Shown piece by piece: positions 19,581 through 30,638 of a DNA stretch of 64,000 nucleotides. The translations under genes and the position numbers were made by a program. Position 1 is the stretch's first letter. Every line of letters starts with the position of its first letter. The notes beneath the pieces are model-generated. The model was not told the origin of the DNA, made no database searches, and was given only the letters and a program-made list of their open reading frames with translations. The stretch lies in contig NC_090026.1 of the NCBI RefSeq assembly GCF_037176765.1, forward strand, positions 127,304,252 through 127,368,251. The letters run 5' to 3'. This DNA is from Anolis sagrei. Its lineage: Eukaryota; Chordata; Lepidosauria; Squamata; Anolidae.

Positions 19581-20094
19581 ATGACCCAGGAACATAGTTT
19601 AATAATTGGTGCAAGACAATTGGTGTAAGAAACACCCTTTGACTGGGAGCTATACCTGTTGGACTTTGGCCACGGCCATTGTCCTCAGGTGGCTTTTCCT
19701 CTGGGTTACTCTGGGTCAAACCTGGTGTTATGAAGCATCAAGCACATTTTAAGGGCATGTCGTGTAGGATTGCCAGTCCTTGGATGTTGTGTAGGAGCAG
19801 GAATTTCAGGTTGCATTGTATCCTGTTTGTGTATGACATTTATTTATTTATTTATCATGTCAGGAGCAAACCAAACAGTTGTATTGCATTTTTAAACAAA
19901 CAAATAAACAAAACACAAAGTTTGCAAGCTTGGTAGTTGATTAAATGTCCTTTGAGCAGTAGCTGACCACGTGGAGTGCCTCTGGTGTTGCTGCAAGAAG
20001 ATCCTCCATTGTGCATAATTTTTCAAATTATAATCCGGCCCTCCAACAGTTTGAGGGACTGTGACCTGGCCCTCTGTTTAAAAAGTTTGTGGAC
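19581..20094. other. No gene recognised; small repeat scrap
   Basis: Only a TTTATTTATTTATTTATCATGTCAGGAGC-type scrap near 19838-19870, resembling the reversed end of the 32946 SINE type, is recognisable (given here in part). The rest is unassigned. Confidence 0.3.
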
Positions 20095-20672
20095 CCCTGG
20101 TTAGACCACACCTGGAATATTGTGTCCAATTCTGTGCACCACAATTGAAGAGAGATATTGACAAGCTGGAATGTGTCCAGAGGAGGGGAACTGAAATGAT
20201 CATGGGTCTGGAGAACAAGCCCTATGAGGAGCAGCTTAAGGAGCTGAGCATATTTGGCCTGAAGAAGGCTGAGGGGAGACATGATAGCCATATATAAATA
20301 TGTGAGAGGAAGTCATAGAGAGGAGGGAGCAAGCTTGTTTTCTGCTGCCCTGGAGACTAGGATGTGGAACAATGGCTTCAACCCTGAGTCGCCTTTGGGC
20401 TGATATGGGCGGGGTAAAAATGATATAAATAAATAATAAAAAATAAATTCAAACTACAAGAAAGGAAATTCCATCTGAACATTTGGAAGAACTTCCTGAC
20501 TATGAGAGCTGTTCAGCAGTGGAACTCTCTCTCTGGAGCGTGGTGGAGGCTTCTTTTTTGGAAGCTGGATGGCCATCTGTCGGGGGTGCTTTAAATGCAA
20601 TTTCCCTGCTTCTTGGCAGAATGGGGTTGGACTGGATGGCCCACCAGGTCTCTTCCAACTCTATGATTCTAT
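20095..20672 (+). mobile_element. CR1 LINE 3' end, split by a LINE tail fragment
   Basis: It translates to CR1 C-terminal phrases ([13 protein letters not shown]-like, [12 protein letters not shown]-like, then VQQWNSLSGAWWRL-like) and ends in the CR1 terminus CCAACTCTATGATTCTATA. At about 20378-20447 a fragment with TGAGTCGCC and AAATGATATAAATAAATAA interrupts it between GGCTTCAA and TTCAAACTACAAG. Confidence 0.85.
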
Positions 20673-20875
20673 ATAGTTGGCTTTCCATTTGTACAGATTC
20701 TGTATTCATGGATTCAACATCCACAGTCTGATAGCATTCAAAATAAAATTCCCAGAAGCAAGGCTTAATTTTGCCACTTTCCCATTTTACTACACCATTG
20801 TATATAATGGGCCTTGATGTTGAGATCCATGAAAGTTTCCAGGCCCCAAACCCAAGAGATACCAACTCTCTCTCT

Positions 20876-20911
20876 GTGTGTGTATACACACACACACACA
20901 CACACACACAC
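20876..20911. repeat. (TG)n/(CA)n microsatellite
   Basis: TGTGTGTGTATACACACACA and further CA units. Confidence 0.9.
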
Positions 20912-21934
20912 ATATTTTAAGCACCCTGCAGACTTCCAAATAATGGCAATGGCCACACAGGTTCAGACATTGGGAAATCCATGTTTATCTGTACAATAGA
21001 CCTCTCAATATGTGTAGAGAGAGACTGGAGAGAACAAATGGCCCCTCCTTGCAAATTTGTTGTTTTATAGCAAAAAAGAAATTGATCTTATAAGTCCCCC
21101 TTTCTCCTATTCTGAAACAAACTAATCTTCTTGCGTCTTAACTGACAAAGGACTTTATCACAAAATAGCTTTGTAGCATGATTGGACTGTGTTTGATCTT
21201 TCCTTATCACTCAATGTTGTGACTCTTCCACTTTTGTATTTGCATTGTTAATGGATCTCATTTGCCTTTCCATTGTTAATGGGTCACATACTTTCACTGA
21301 TGGGAAAAACCCATCAGTGGCTCTACTATCAGTATTGTTTCCGGTGCAATAGCATCATTTTGCTGTAGATTGGATATTCTGGCCGTTGTGTGCTATGGTG
21401 GACCGTGGTTGTACTCTTCTATTCCTCTCTGTCCCCAAATAGGACGATGTCACGTTACTTTACTTTGATATTGTTTTCATTTTAAAATAAATTTTGTAGT
21501 AATTGCACAATTGTACTGCCATGGGGGAGAGTCACCGGAATGCTGTAATTACGCAATCATGGCAGCATCCTCCATTTCAGGAGAAATGTTCAAACGGTGT
21601 AATTGCACAATTGCAGCCTAAAAAGAGAAATTTAAAAGCGTGCGTGCACTACGTAGAGTGGACACAGGTAGCAAGGATATGTCCATTGAGTACTAGGGCC
21701 TGGACTATGGTTAAAAACAATTGTTTTCAAACTGGGAACAGATTTACTATATCACCTCATTCATGAAGCCTCCAAACTCCTTTGGGGGAAGAGGACTGAA
21801 TGAAAAGCGGCCTCAGCTGGACTAACCGCATCCCTTCTGCTCCATTTGGGATTCAAAATGGCACAAGAATCTTTGAAGCAAAGGTTGTGGGACATTGCCC
21901 TGGGTGAGCTAATAATAATTGTTCTGTCACGCAC
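20912..21934. other. No gene or repeat recognised
   Basis: AT-rich unique-looking sequence. Open frames are short with no family signature. Phrases such as TAATTGCACAATTG recur (21500 and 21600) without wider structure. Confidence 0.4.
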
Positions 21935-22555
21935 TGGGCTTGTAACGAATTGCTTTTAAAACAGGACGTGTAACTTTAGCCCAGCGGGAAGCCAGGGGGC
22001 CCGAAGAGAAATTCTTAAGGATTTTCACCATAAATAGTCTTTGGAAGGCTTGTGAAATATAACAAAGTCTTTATTGGTGAACAATCAACAGAAACTTCTT
22101 TTGTCTTCAAAAGGTTAAACAAATACTTCCAGGCTTTTGTGCAACTGGTGGCTTCTAACTGTTACTTTACTCTAAAGGAAAATCCCTTTCCAAACTTCTC
22201 CCAGGCTAACTGTGAACTAGGCCTAACTGATGTGGGATCCACTACCGGGTTGAACTGCATCTCAAAGCACCGAGTGGACCTACCAGTAAGGCCTGAAGGC
22301 TCTTCAGCTGAAGTTCTTTGATATTCAAAGCTGTTTTTCCCTCCAAATTCCTTAGAGCTTTAGGGCTGTTTCCCTGGGAATCTTTGGGAATCCTTTTGCT
22401 CTTAAGACTGTTCTCCCCCGGGAAGTCTTAAGGGTTGAAGCCTTTGTACAGGAGAAAGTCTGTACACGTCCTGTACATTGACTTTCCTTACTGAGACTGA
22501 CTAAACATGGCTCCCTTCCCTGCTCAGGCATGAAAACCCAGCTGGGAACTGTATT
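21935..22555 (-). mobile_element. LTR-retroelement fossil, reverse relative of 17860-18655
   Basis: TTAGCCCAGCGGGAAGCCAG and AACAAAGTCTTTATTGG are the reverse complements of landmarks in the other copy. TACAGGAGAAAG and CTGTACACGTCC suggest further LTR sequence to the right. Broken and incomplete. Confidence 0.5.
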
Positions 22556-22790
22556 TATTTTCTGCTCCTCCAGAGCCTAGGAAATGGAGCAATGGATTCA
22601 AATTATAGGAAAAGAGATTCCACCAAAATATTAATAGGCGGCAAGAGCTGTTCAATAGTGGAATGTGCTGCTGCCTAGGAGTGTGGTGAAGTTTCCTTCT
22701 CTCCCAGAGTTTGGATGATCATCTGTTGCAATTATTTCGATTGCATCTTCTTGCATAGCAAAATGGGTCTCTTCCAAATCTATGATTCTA
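22556..22790 (+). mobile_element. Degraded CR1 LINE 3' end
   Basis: Landmarks TTCAAATTATAGGAAAAGAG, GAGCTGTTCAATAGTGGAAT, GGTCTCTTCCAAATCTATGA and a terminal ATTCTA fit CR1. Divergence is much higher than in the 57330 or 60629 copies, so this is an older insertion. Confidence 0.7.
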
Positions 22791-22794
22791 CTAC

Positions 22795-22935
22795 CTTGGG
22801 CAAGTCACACTCACACAGCCTCAGTGGAAAGGCAAGGCAAACACCCTCTGAATAAGTGTTGCCAGGAAAACCCTGGGATAGGTTCACTTTAGGATTACTT
22901 GAAATTGAAAACAACCTGAAGGCATGGAAAAGCAA
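22795..22935. mobile_element. SINE-like repeat, unassigned
   Basis: GGGCAAGTCACACTCACACA, AGGCAAACACCCTCTGAA and AACAACCTGAAGGCATGG recall a dispersed lizard repeat whose reversed pieces (GTGTGCCTTCGAGTTGTTGC, GTGTACCTTCAAGTTATTTC) occur near 19093 and 37487. Confidence 0.4.
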
Positions 22936-23379
22936 TTGCACTTACATATGAGTCAGAAATAAAGAGGTAGAAAAGTTGTCACATACTTTTGAAGCCGTGC
23001 GCATTCAATGCAAACAGTGTACCATGTAATGTGAACACCTTTCAATAAATGTGAAGAACAACAGGCAGAGGAGTTTTATTAATTATTCATAATGATTTTA
23101 ACATCCTGACTGATGAACTGTGGTCTAGGGATACATGACAAGTTCTTGGTATTTATGTTTTAATTGAATAACATGCAACATTAATTTGAATGCTAGTTAT
23201 GTAACTTCCTGCAAAACAAGAAAGCCTGCAATTAGGTTCTGGCTTTTTTTAAACTTTAATTTCCAAAGCTCCTGGGAATCCTGGAAGAATGAGCCAAGAT
23301 GTCATAGTTTTCTCTTGCATAGTGGGCTTGTGAGTGGAATTAATTTCTTCAGTTTCCCCCACTTCATTTGGTACCTTCA
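22936..23379. other. No gene or repeat recognised
   Basis: Unique-looking AT-rich sequence without a convincing frame. Confidence 0.4.
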
Positions 23380-23510
23380 TGTCACGATGCCAGGGCTCTG
23401 CCTTATTCAGGTAGAGATGAACCAAACAAATACTCAGTTTGTATCAAGCAGTTTAATTAAAACAGCACTTACTTTCTGGCTGTTTTAATAGCCCAAAATA
23501 TAAAACATAA
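23380..23510 (-). mobile_element. LTR fossil fragment
   Basis: TGTCACGATGCCAGGGCTCT and AACAGCACTTACTTTCTGGC are the reverse complement of the right end of 25308-26554. Only an LTR end is present. Confidence 0.55.
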
Positions 23511-23513
23511 AGT

Positions 23514-24009
23514 ATTGTCGAAGGCTTTCATGGCTGGAATCACTAGGTTCTTGTGGGTTTTTTCGGGCTATAGGGCCATGTTCTAGAGGCATTTCTCCTG
23601 ACGTTTCGCCTGCATCTATGGCAAGCATCCTCAGAGGTAGTGAGGTCTGTTGGAATTAGGACAATGAGTTTATATATCTGTGGAATGGCTGGGCTGGGGC
23701 AAGGAGCTCTTCCCTGCTGGAGCTAGGTGTGAATGTTTCAACTGACCACCTTCATTAGCATTTGAAGGCCTGGCTGAGCCTGGGAAAATCCCCTGTTGAG
23801 AGGTGTTAAGATGTGCCTGGTTGTTTCCTCTCTGCTGTTTTGCTGTTGTAATTTTAGAGTTTTTTAATACTGGTAATAATAAACAAAATCTGGCTACCAG
23901 TATTAAAAAAACTCTAAAATTACAACAGAAAAACAGCAGAGAGGAAACAACCAGGCACATTTTAACACCTCTCAACAGGGGATTTTCCCAGGCTCAGCCA
24001 GGCCTTCAA
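23514..24009. mobile_element. PLE copy folded head-to-head
   Basis: The left part is the reversed terminal region (TATTGTCGAAGGCTTTCATG to GGTCTGTTGG) and reversed body; at about 23875 it turns into the forward body (ACAAAATCTGGCTACCAGTA onwards). Arms of about 110-120 bp (23763-23873 and 23897-24009) are almost perfectly complementary around a ~20-bp loop. The reversed terminal region holds an intact hammerhead-like core at 23600-23634. Confidence 0.85.
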
Positions 24010-25307
24010 ACCAGCAGCATCTGCCACCAAGATAAAACAATACTTTTCTCCCAAAGATCAATTCCAAGGCTAGCTCATTATATCCAGAAATTCCCAGCTG
24101 CAACCTGTTTCTTGCATACCTCCACGCTTAATTGCTTTCTCCCATGAACTTAGCCCTTTGGAACTAAGATCCACATTAACCCTTACATCACCAACTGCTA
24201 GGCCTATCACCACCAACCAGCATCAACCGCAGAACATGATACAGGACACTTCGGTACTTTGGGAGCTCGTAAAGGTAAAGGACTTCCTGGTACGAAAACC
24301 TGCCCGCAATGAGAGCAAGCAGGAGCTGATCTCAGCTCCTCCTCAGCTTTCCATCATCACAGTTTAATTTTTTATTAATCCCCCAGCAAACAAAAATAAA
24401 ACCCTCATTCTCTGAAAAGTACTACCAGTTACCTCTCCTTTAGAGAAGAAAGTAGAAACAGCTGTAAGGAAGCATTAGAGCAGAAAGGAGATTGAAGCAT
24501 GCCAGGAAATAAGAGCTGTTTTTAAGGAAGCTCAGGGATAGCTGTAGGAGGTCATCACTCTTCCTTACCTGGAAGTGGGAAGCCCCCTTAAAATGCCTTG
24601 GAAAGAGTGTGTGGCTGCTGGTGTGGTGCAAGCCTAGGAGAGGAAGCATGCGCGCCTACCTGCCTGTGCAATGCAGCACCTCTCCTGAACAAGAAGACTC
24701 CTTACGGCGTGTATGCCTGTCTGCAGCCAAACACCTCTCCTCTAGAGTAGAAACAGGTAAGAGCAGCCTCCTTAAAGCGCGTGCACCTGCCTGCAGCCGA
24801 GCACCTCTCCTCTAGAGTAGAAACAGCTTTTAAAAGAACTTGCCTCATTTAAATGCCTTGGGAAGAGTATGAGTGGCGTACAGACCCAGGAGAGAAAGCG
24901 TGCACACCTGCCTGCAGCACCTCTCTTCTAGAGTAGAAGCAGCTTAAACGCCTAAAATGGCAGGAAGGAGAGCCTGGGAAGCCCATCCTCCCATAATGGT
25001 CTGATAAAAAATGGATCTTTCAGTATCCCAGAGCAAAAAAAGATATCTGACCTGTCGAATTCAGGAGGCTCCCCAAAAATGGATCAGGCCCCCACCGAAA
25101 GCCCGGAGACCAAAACAGATCAAGATTTACCCAGATTGCACAAGCCTATTGCATTGTGCGTTCCATGAAAGACCATTGCCTCCCATATGAACTTACCTGT
25201 GTTTTGAGATCTTCTGGGAATGCCCTTCTCATGGTCCTTTCATCTTTGTGATTTGTCCAAGGTTATCCATTGCTGAATGAGTAATAGGTCATTCCAAGGT
25301 CCAGGGT
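24010..25307. other. No gene recognised; degenerate tandem repeat
   Basis: ACCTCTCCTCTAGAGTAGAA recurs at about 24733 and 24803, with weaker copies near 24433, 24678 and 24919, each followed by AGC-rich spacer and GCACACCTGCCTGCAG-like text. The region may be LTR-element interior, but nothing coding is recognised. Confidence 0.35.
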
Positions 25308-26554
25308 TGTCATATGTTCTGCAGTTGATGGTGCTTGGTGATGGAAGGGTTAATGTAAAGGGTTTAGTAATCTGTAAGTAAGAGTTCATGGGTGAAAGCA
25401 ATTAAGGGTGGAGGTATGCAAGAGATGGGTTGCAGCTGGGTGTTTCTGGATATAAGGAGTTAGCCTTGGCACTGATCTTTGGGAAAAAAGTATTTGTTGT
25501 ATTTTGGTGGTGGTTGCTGCTGGTTCCCCCCCCCCCCCCCGGTCTGTTGGATTTTCGGTATCCTGACCTGTCTCCTGTAATCTTGGAATCCTGGAACCTT
25601 GAACCTTTGGATTGGCTTTTGACTACGGTATAGACTCTTGATCTCTGGACTTTGTTTATTGAGCTCTTGGCATTTGACCATTGGACCGGACCCTTTTGAC
25701 TGTTGTTGTTGTTGTTCATTCGTTCAGTCATCTCCGACTCTTCATGACCTCATGGACCAGCCCACGACAGAGCTCCCTGTCGGCCGTCACCACCCCCAAC
25801 TCCCTCAAGGTCAGTCCAGTCACTTCAAGGATGCCATCCATCCATCTTGCCCTTGGTCGGCCCCTCTTCCTTTTGCCTTCCACTTTCCCCAGCATAATTG
25901 TCTTCTCTAGGCTTTGCTGTCTCCTCATGATGTGGCCAAAGTACTTCAACTTTGTCTCTAGTATCTTTCCCTCCAGTGAGCAGTCGGGCTTTATTTCCTG
26001 GAGGATGGACTGGTTGGATCTTCTCGCAGTCCAAGACATTCTCAGAACTTTCCTCCAACACCACAGCTCAAAAGCATCGATCTTCCTTCGCTCAGCCTTC
26101 CCTAAGGTCCAGCTCTCACATCCGTAGGTGACTATAGGGAATACCATGGCTTTGACTAGGCAATGGATCTTTGTTGCCAGTCTGATGTCTCTACTCTTTA
26201 CTATTTTATCGAGATTGGACATTGTTCTCCTCCCAAGAAGGAAGCGTCTTCTGATCTCCTGGCCACAGTCTGGCTCTGCAGTAATCTTTGCACCTAGAAA
26301 TACAAAGTCTGTCACGGCCTCCACGGTTTCTCCCTCTAATTTCCAGTTGTCAATCATTCTTGTTGCCCTTGTGACTATGAAGTTATTTTTGCTATCAGTA
26401 TTTGTTTATTCTGTAGCTGCGTGCTATCTTTGTGCTTTATATTTTGGACTATAAAAACAGCCAGCAAGTAAGTGCTGTTTTAACTAAACTTTTTGTTAAA
26501 GCTGGGAGTTTTGATTCATCTCTACCTAAACAAGGTAGAGCCCTAGCAACGTGA
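25308..26554 (+). mobile_element. LTR fossil (TGT...ACA) split by a BovB insertion
   Basis: TGTCATATGTTCTGCAG at the left and CCTAGCAACGTGACA at the right are plausible LTR ends. The right end recurs reversed at 23380-23510. A poly-C run (25530-25543) and short repeats of the TTGGAATCCTGGAACC type fill the middle. A BovB fragment occupies 25698-26357. Broken; probably Gypsy-like. Confidence 0.5.
25698..26357 (-). mobile_element. BovB (RTE clade) LINE C-terminal end
   Basis: A nearly continuous 209-residue minus-strand frame reads CGQEIRRRFLLGRRTMSNLD, YGCESWTLGKAERRKIDAFE, LWCWRKVLRMSWTARRSNQS and KYFGHIMRRQQSLEK, ending VMKSRR, followed by an AAC-repeat tail (TTGTTGTTGTTG on the plus strand). 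It lacks the catalytic RT core (5'-truncated). It is the best-preserved BovB copy here, so relatively young. Confidence 0.9.
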
Positions 26555-26636
26555 CAAAGGTCATTCCATGGCTGAACGAGGATTTGAACCCTAGTTTCCA
26601 GAGTCATGGCCAAATGCTTATACCACTACAACACAC
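26555..26636 (+). mobile_element. MIR-like ancient SINE fragment
   Basis: AAGGTCATTCC, GAGGATTTGAACCCTAG and CTTATACCACTACAACAC fit the core and end of MIR-type SINEs. A similar piece (TTTGTCCAAGGTTATCC) lies at 25255. Confidence 0.4.
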
Positions 26637-27894
26637 TTGTATGGACTATGATTTGCTGTTTTTAACTGGTTTTAGGGGTTTTCTAAAAGTTGAACTACTT
26701 TTTAACTTTTGAGCATTGTGAATTTGTCAAATATATTTGTTTTAAAGATTGGAAGCCAATCTTAGTCTAGAAATGAGAAGAAGGCAGAACAGAACTAAAT
26801 ACCATTGTTGTCATCCTACATTATGAGAGCTAAACAAATTATTGTGGTGCCGAGAAGGAAATGCATTTGAGGCCACGGGAAACAATTCAGGTGATCTTAT
26901 GATTCATAACATCTTGGAAAGGAGAATAAACAGACCCTGAGGGAAACACTCATAAATCAACTACGAAGCTGCTAACACTTTTGGCAAGGAAACAAAATAA
27001 AGAAACACCCATATAACTGATATAGGATATGTTTCATTTCTAAAATTGAAAAAAAAGAAGAGGAGAAAGCCAAAACTCCAGAGATTCCTGATTTGCAAAC
27101 CATGAGAAAGCATGCTTATGCACGTTTCTGAGAAGACAGTTCTGGGAAGCTGCTTATCAGATGCCAAAAAATGACTAGTCCACTCCTAGTCACCGATTCC
27201 CAGATACCTTTCAAGCCACTTCTATTTCAAACATGTTTGAGGAGTGTCATGTAGCAAGAAACGAAATACCTCTGAATTTAAATGGGAATTTTTAATTGTC
27301 AACCAGAAAAGCTGCATCCACCTTGCAACATACAATTTCAAGTCGAAATCTGACACTCCAAATGGGTGGTTTCTTAGAAACCAAAGGGAACGTGCCATAA
27401 CTCATTGGGACCTTGTGGTAGAGACCTAAACGTTGAAGTCCCGAAGCAGACAAACTGGCATTTGGTGACAGGAAGCTCTTTGGTATTAAATACCTGGGCA
27501 GTGCCAAGGACACGTAAGCTGTTATAAATAATTCACTTATTTGTCTATCAAAATTGGTCTATGTTTAATGTTGGAGCCATGGTGTCATAAGCTTGTTTAT
27601 TTCATGGATTAATATGTATCTGTATAGTTAATTTTGGGATCTCGAGGCACATCGCCTCATGAGACATACTGCCAAAGGTTTGCTTGTGCAATGTGATGCC
27701 CTTTAATTGTAAATGCTTATTAAATGCTTTCCTGGCATAGCATGAGACTGTGACACAGTAGTTTTTGGCTTGGAGAAGCAGTTGCTTCAAGAATATCCGC
27801 ATTTATGAGGCGTTTGGGTGCTTATTGGGTGCATTATTTATTTAAACTTCAATTACATTTGGCCCAGCCATAGATTTTAATATGTGCACTGTAC
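26637..27894. other. No gene or repeat recognised
   Basis: About 1.2 kb of unique-looking sequence, the longest such stretch in the window. Open frames are at most about 70 residues with no family signature. Conservation across squamates would be needed to judge it. Confidence 0.4.
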
Positions 27895-28062
27895 CTTGTT
27901 TAATGTTTTTTTCCTATTTGTGTATGAGATTTATTTTAATTGCTTTGTATTGTGTCTGTTATTGCTTGTATTGATATGTTGTTGGGCTTGGTCTCATGTA
28001 AGCCGCACCGAGTCCCTTGGGGAGATGGTAGCAGGGTATAAATAAAGTTTTATTATTATTTA
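27895..28062 (+). mobile_element. L2-type LINE 3' end
   Basis: GGTCTCATGTAAGCCGCACC, GAGTCCCTTGGGGAGATGG and GGGTATAAATAAAG then a TTA run. Confidence 0.7.
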
Positions 28063-28074
28063 TTATTTATTTAT

Positions 28075-28920
28075 TTCGTATCAAAAGCATTGCATAAATT
28101 AGTACAAAACTGATACAAATAGAAGGTGCGCAGGTGGCGAAATATCCTTTGACCAAAAACTGGCAACAGCAGCGGCATTGTCTGTAGCCTCCAACAATTC
28201 CTCCTCTGTGCATGAGGCAGGGCATAGTGGACAAGCATACAGATGCGGAGGTGTCTGTTCTGCTCCACAGTCACACAAGGTGTGGGATTTTTTTTAGGTT
28301 GTGCCATTTTGCCAGGTTGTCTTGTGATCTGCCCACTCCACTTTTGAGTCTATTCAAGGACTTCCAAGCTGCCCATTCTTGGTTTGCCCCTGGAGGAAGA
28401 CCCACCTAGGTGGAGGGCCATCCAGTTGGGATTTCCTGGTTTAGCTGCCCAGAGGGATACCCTTTCTGCTACTGGAGGGACGGCAAGAGGAGTGGTAGCT
28501 CTCATAAAACGTTCCCTTGATTTGAGTCTACTGGGAAGAGGCTGGTAGCCATGCAGTGGGTGGTTTTCATGGTGTTCAACCTTATTTCTCTCACAGTTAG
28601 CAGCAACTTCCCATCGCACATCGGGGGGGGGGGGGGGGGGGGTCAATGCCAGCTAGCTTGTAGCGTTTATCAACAGGTGTAGGTTTAAGACATCCTGTGA
28701 TTATTCTGCATGTTTCATTCAATGCTATGTTCACCTGTTTTGCGTGGGCAGACTTATGCCAAACAGGACAGGGTGCTTAAAGAAGTGAACATAGTATTCA
28801 CTCACAAAATTCCATCTGATGGGAGTCTTTTGCAGATTCCAGCACAACATTGTTTCACGTATGGTGCATCTAGAATAATATGTGTAACCCATTCCAAACT
28901 CCAATAGGTGTTCTGACTTA
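28075..28920 (-). mobile_element. LINE C-terminal fragment with Cys-rich end, clade unassigned
   Basis: On the minus strand one frame gives CDCGAEQTPPHLYACPLCP, CTEEELLEATDNAAAVASFW; another gives AKPGNPNWMALHLGGSSSRG. A CxCG...QTxxHL...CPL...C...DNA..VA.FW pattern is common at the C-terminus of several LINE families. A 20-base poly-G lies inside (28623-28642). Broken copy. Confidence 0.5.
28623..28642 (+). repeat. Poly-G run, 20 bases
   Basis: An uninterrupted run of 20 G. Such runs can form quadruplexes and are also prone to assembly error. Confidence 0.9.
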
Positions 28921-29034
28921 GAGGGATTCATTGCGTCATCAATGAAAAACAAAAGATGATAGCTCTCATCTTTTGAAAGGAAATTGGAAGAAGTATTCAT
29001 TTGGAATTTCTTCAGAGATTCTGCTTTTAATGTT

Positions 29035-29240
29035 GTTGCTGTTGTTGTTGCTACTACAGTGTTCCCTCGCTACTTTGCAGTTCGCTTTGCAGTTCGCTCT
29101 CAGCCTTCTCTTCTTCAGGCTAAACATGCCCAGCTCCTTAAGCCGCTCCTCATAGGGCTTGTTCTCCAGATCTTTGATCATTTTAGTTGCCCTCCTCTGG
29201 ACACATTCCAGCTTGTCAATATCTCTCTTCAATTGCAAAA
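29035..29240 (-). mobile_element. CR1 LINE fragment
   Basis: The minus-strand frame reads [40 protein letters not shown]. It is cut to the left of the CR1 3' end at a GTTGTTGTTG run. Confidence 0.8.
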
Positions 29241-30112
29241 ACTTTGGAAGAAGTTGCTTACTGATTTCTTTAACTAGAAAAGAAGAAAGTGTAATAGTGG
29301 GGTACTGGTCTGTGTGATGTGGAAGTGCATCTTTGACATTGGGCAGGAAGGAATGGTGCCCTTCTTGCTGCTGCTGCTCCTGGAGAAGTTATCGTTTGGG
29401 GAATTTTTAAAAGGAGATTTTATTTTTAGAAAGAAAAAAAATGCTAAAAATCATGGGATGACCCAAACATTATGAAACTTTGGTGGGCTAACAGTGGTAG
29501 ATGTCTCCTCCAAATGTGGTCATTTTCATCCTGATAGCCCTAAAATGACAGAAAGGAGAGCCCACGGATCAAAGTTCAGCCAAAATGGACAACCCTACTG
29601 CCTGGACAGTTGGACTGGGTCCGTTTTGGCTGGCTCCCCTGAACAGACAGAGACTGGGAAAAGAGATGGCTCATCTGCCTTCTCTTGACACAGCCTCATC
29701 ATGAATTCCCTTTCTGCCATGCAGCTTTCAAGACTGCATGATATTTACTAGAGAGAATGGCATTGTTCTCAGAATGAAATGGCTTCTGTCCACTTTCATG
29801 TTCCAAATAATCACACATCAGTCCTGTAATAACAGTAACTAATAATAACAAACCTGTAATTATGGCATTAGATTAGCCATTCTGAAAGTCTTTCAATGAA
29901 TGGACTAGGGATTGCTGTGATCCTAAATAACATATAATAATTAGCATTGGCAACAATTTTAGCATTAAAGTTGGAGACGGCATCATCCTAGAGAGGATTT
30001 CAAGACAGGTCGTATAATTAAATATGTGCCACAATGGCTTAAAATCTAACAAAAAACTCACTAGCCTCTCCACATTTGTAGGTTTAACTTTTATGGAGAG
30101 GTGATAATTTGC
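29241..30112. other. No gene or repeat recognised
   Basis: Includes a CTGCTGCTGCTCCTGGAG stretch near 29370 and AT-rich sequence after 29700. Nothing assignable. Confidence 0.35.
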
Positions 30113-30290
30113 ATTTATTTATTTATTTACTATATTTATTTACCGCCTTTCTTAGCCGGAAGGTGACTCATGGTGGTTTACATTCGGAACAATTTGAGGC
30201 TCCCCAACATATAAAATACAATTAAAACATTAGCATATAAAATATAGGTTCATAAAAAGTCAATCAAAACATAAATCCTTAGCATCTCTT
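30113..30290 (-). mobile_element. LINE/SINE 3' tail fragment
   Basis: TTTATTTATTTATTTA and ACCGCCTTTCTTAGCCGG, then GGTGACTCATGGTGG. This is the reversed tail type of the L2-like/SINE family. Confidence 0.45.
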
Positions 30291-30305
30291 TACTGAAATC
30301 ACTAT

Positions 30306-30625
30306 TCATAGAATCATAGAATCATAGAATCAAAGAGTTGGAAGAGACCTCATGGGCCATCCAGTCCAACCCCCTGCCAAGAAGCAGGAATATTGCATTC
30401 AAATCACCCCTGACAGATGGCCAGCTAGCCTCTGTTTAAAAGCTTCCAAAGAAGGAGCCTCCACCATACTCCGGGGCAGAGAGTTCCACTGCTGAACGGC
30501 TCTCACAGTCAGGAAGTTCTTCCTCATGTTCAGATGGAATCTCCTCTCTTGTAGTTTGAAGCCATTGTTCCGCGTCCTAGTCTCCAAGGAAACAGAAAAC
30601 AGGCTTGCTCCCTCCTCCAGAATGA
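30306..30625 (-). mobile_element. CR1 LINE 3' end
   Basis: It begins on the plus strand with ATAGAATCATAGAATCATAG (the octamer end of CR1 reversed) and encodes, on the minus strand, [40 protein letters not shown]. It is 5'-truncated at the LTR fossil that follows. Confidence 0.9.
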
Positions 30626-30638
30626 CTGACAATCGCAT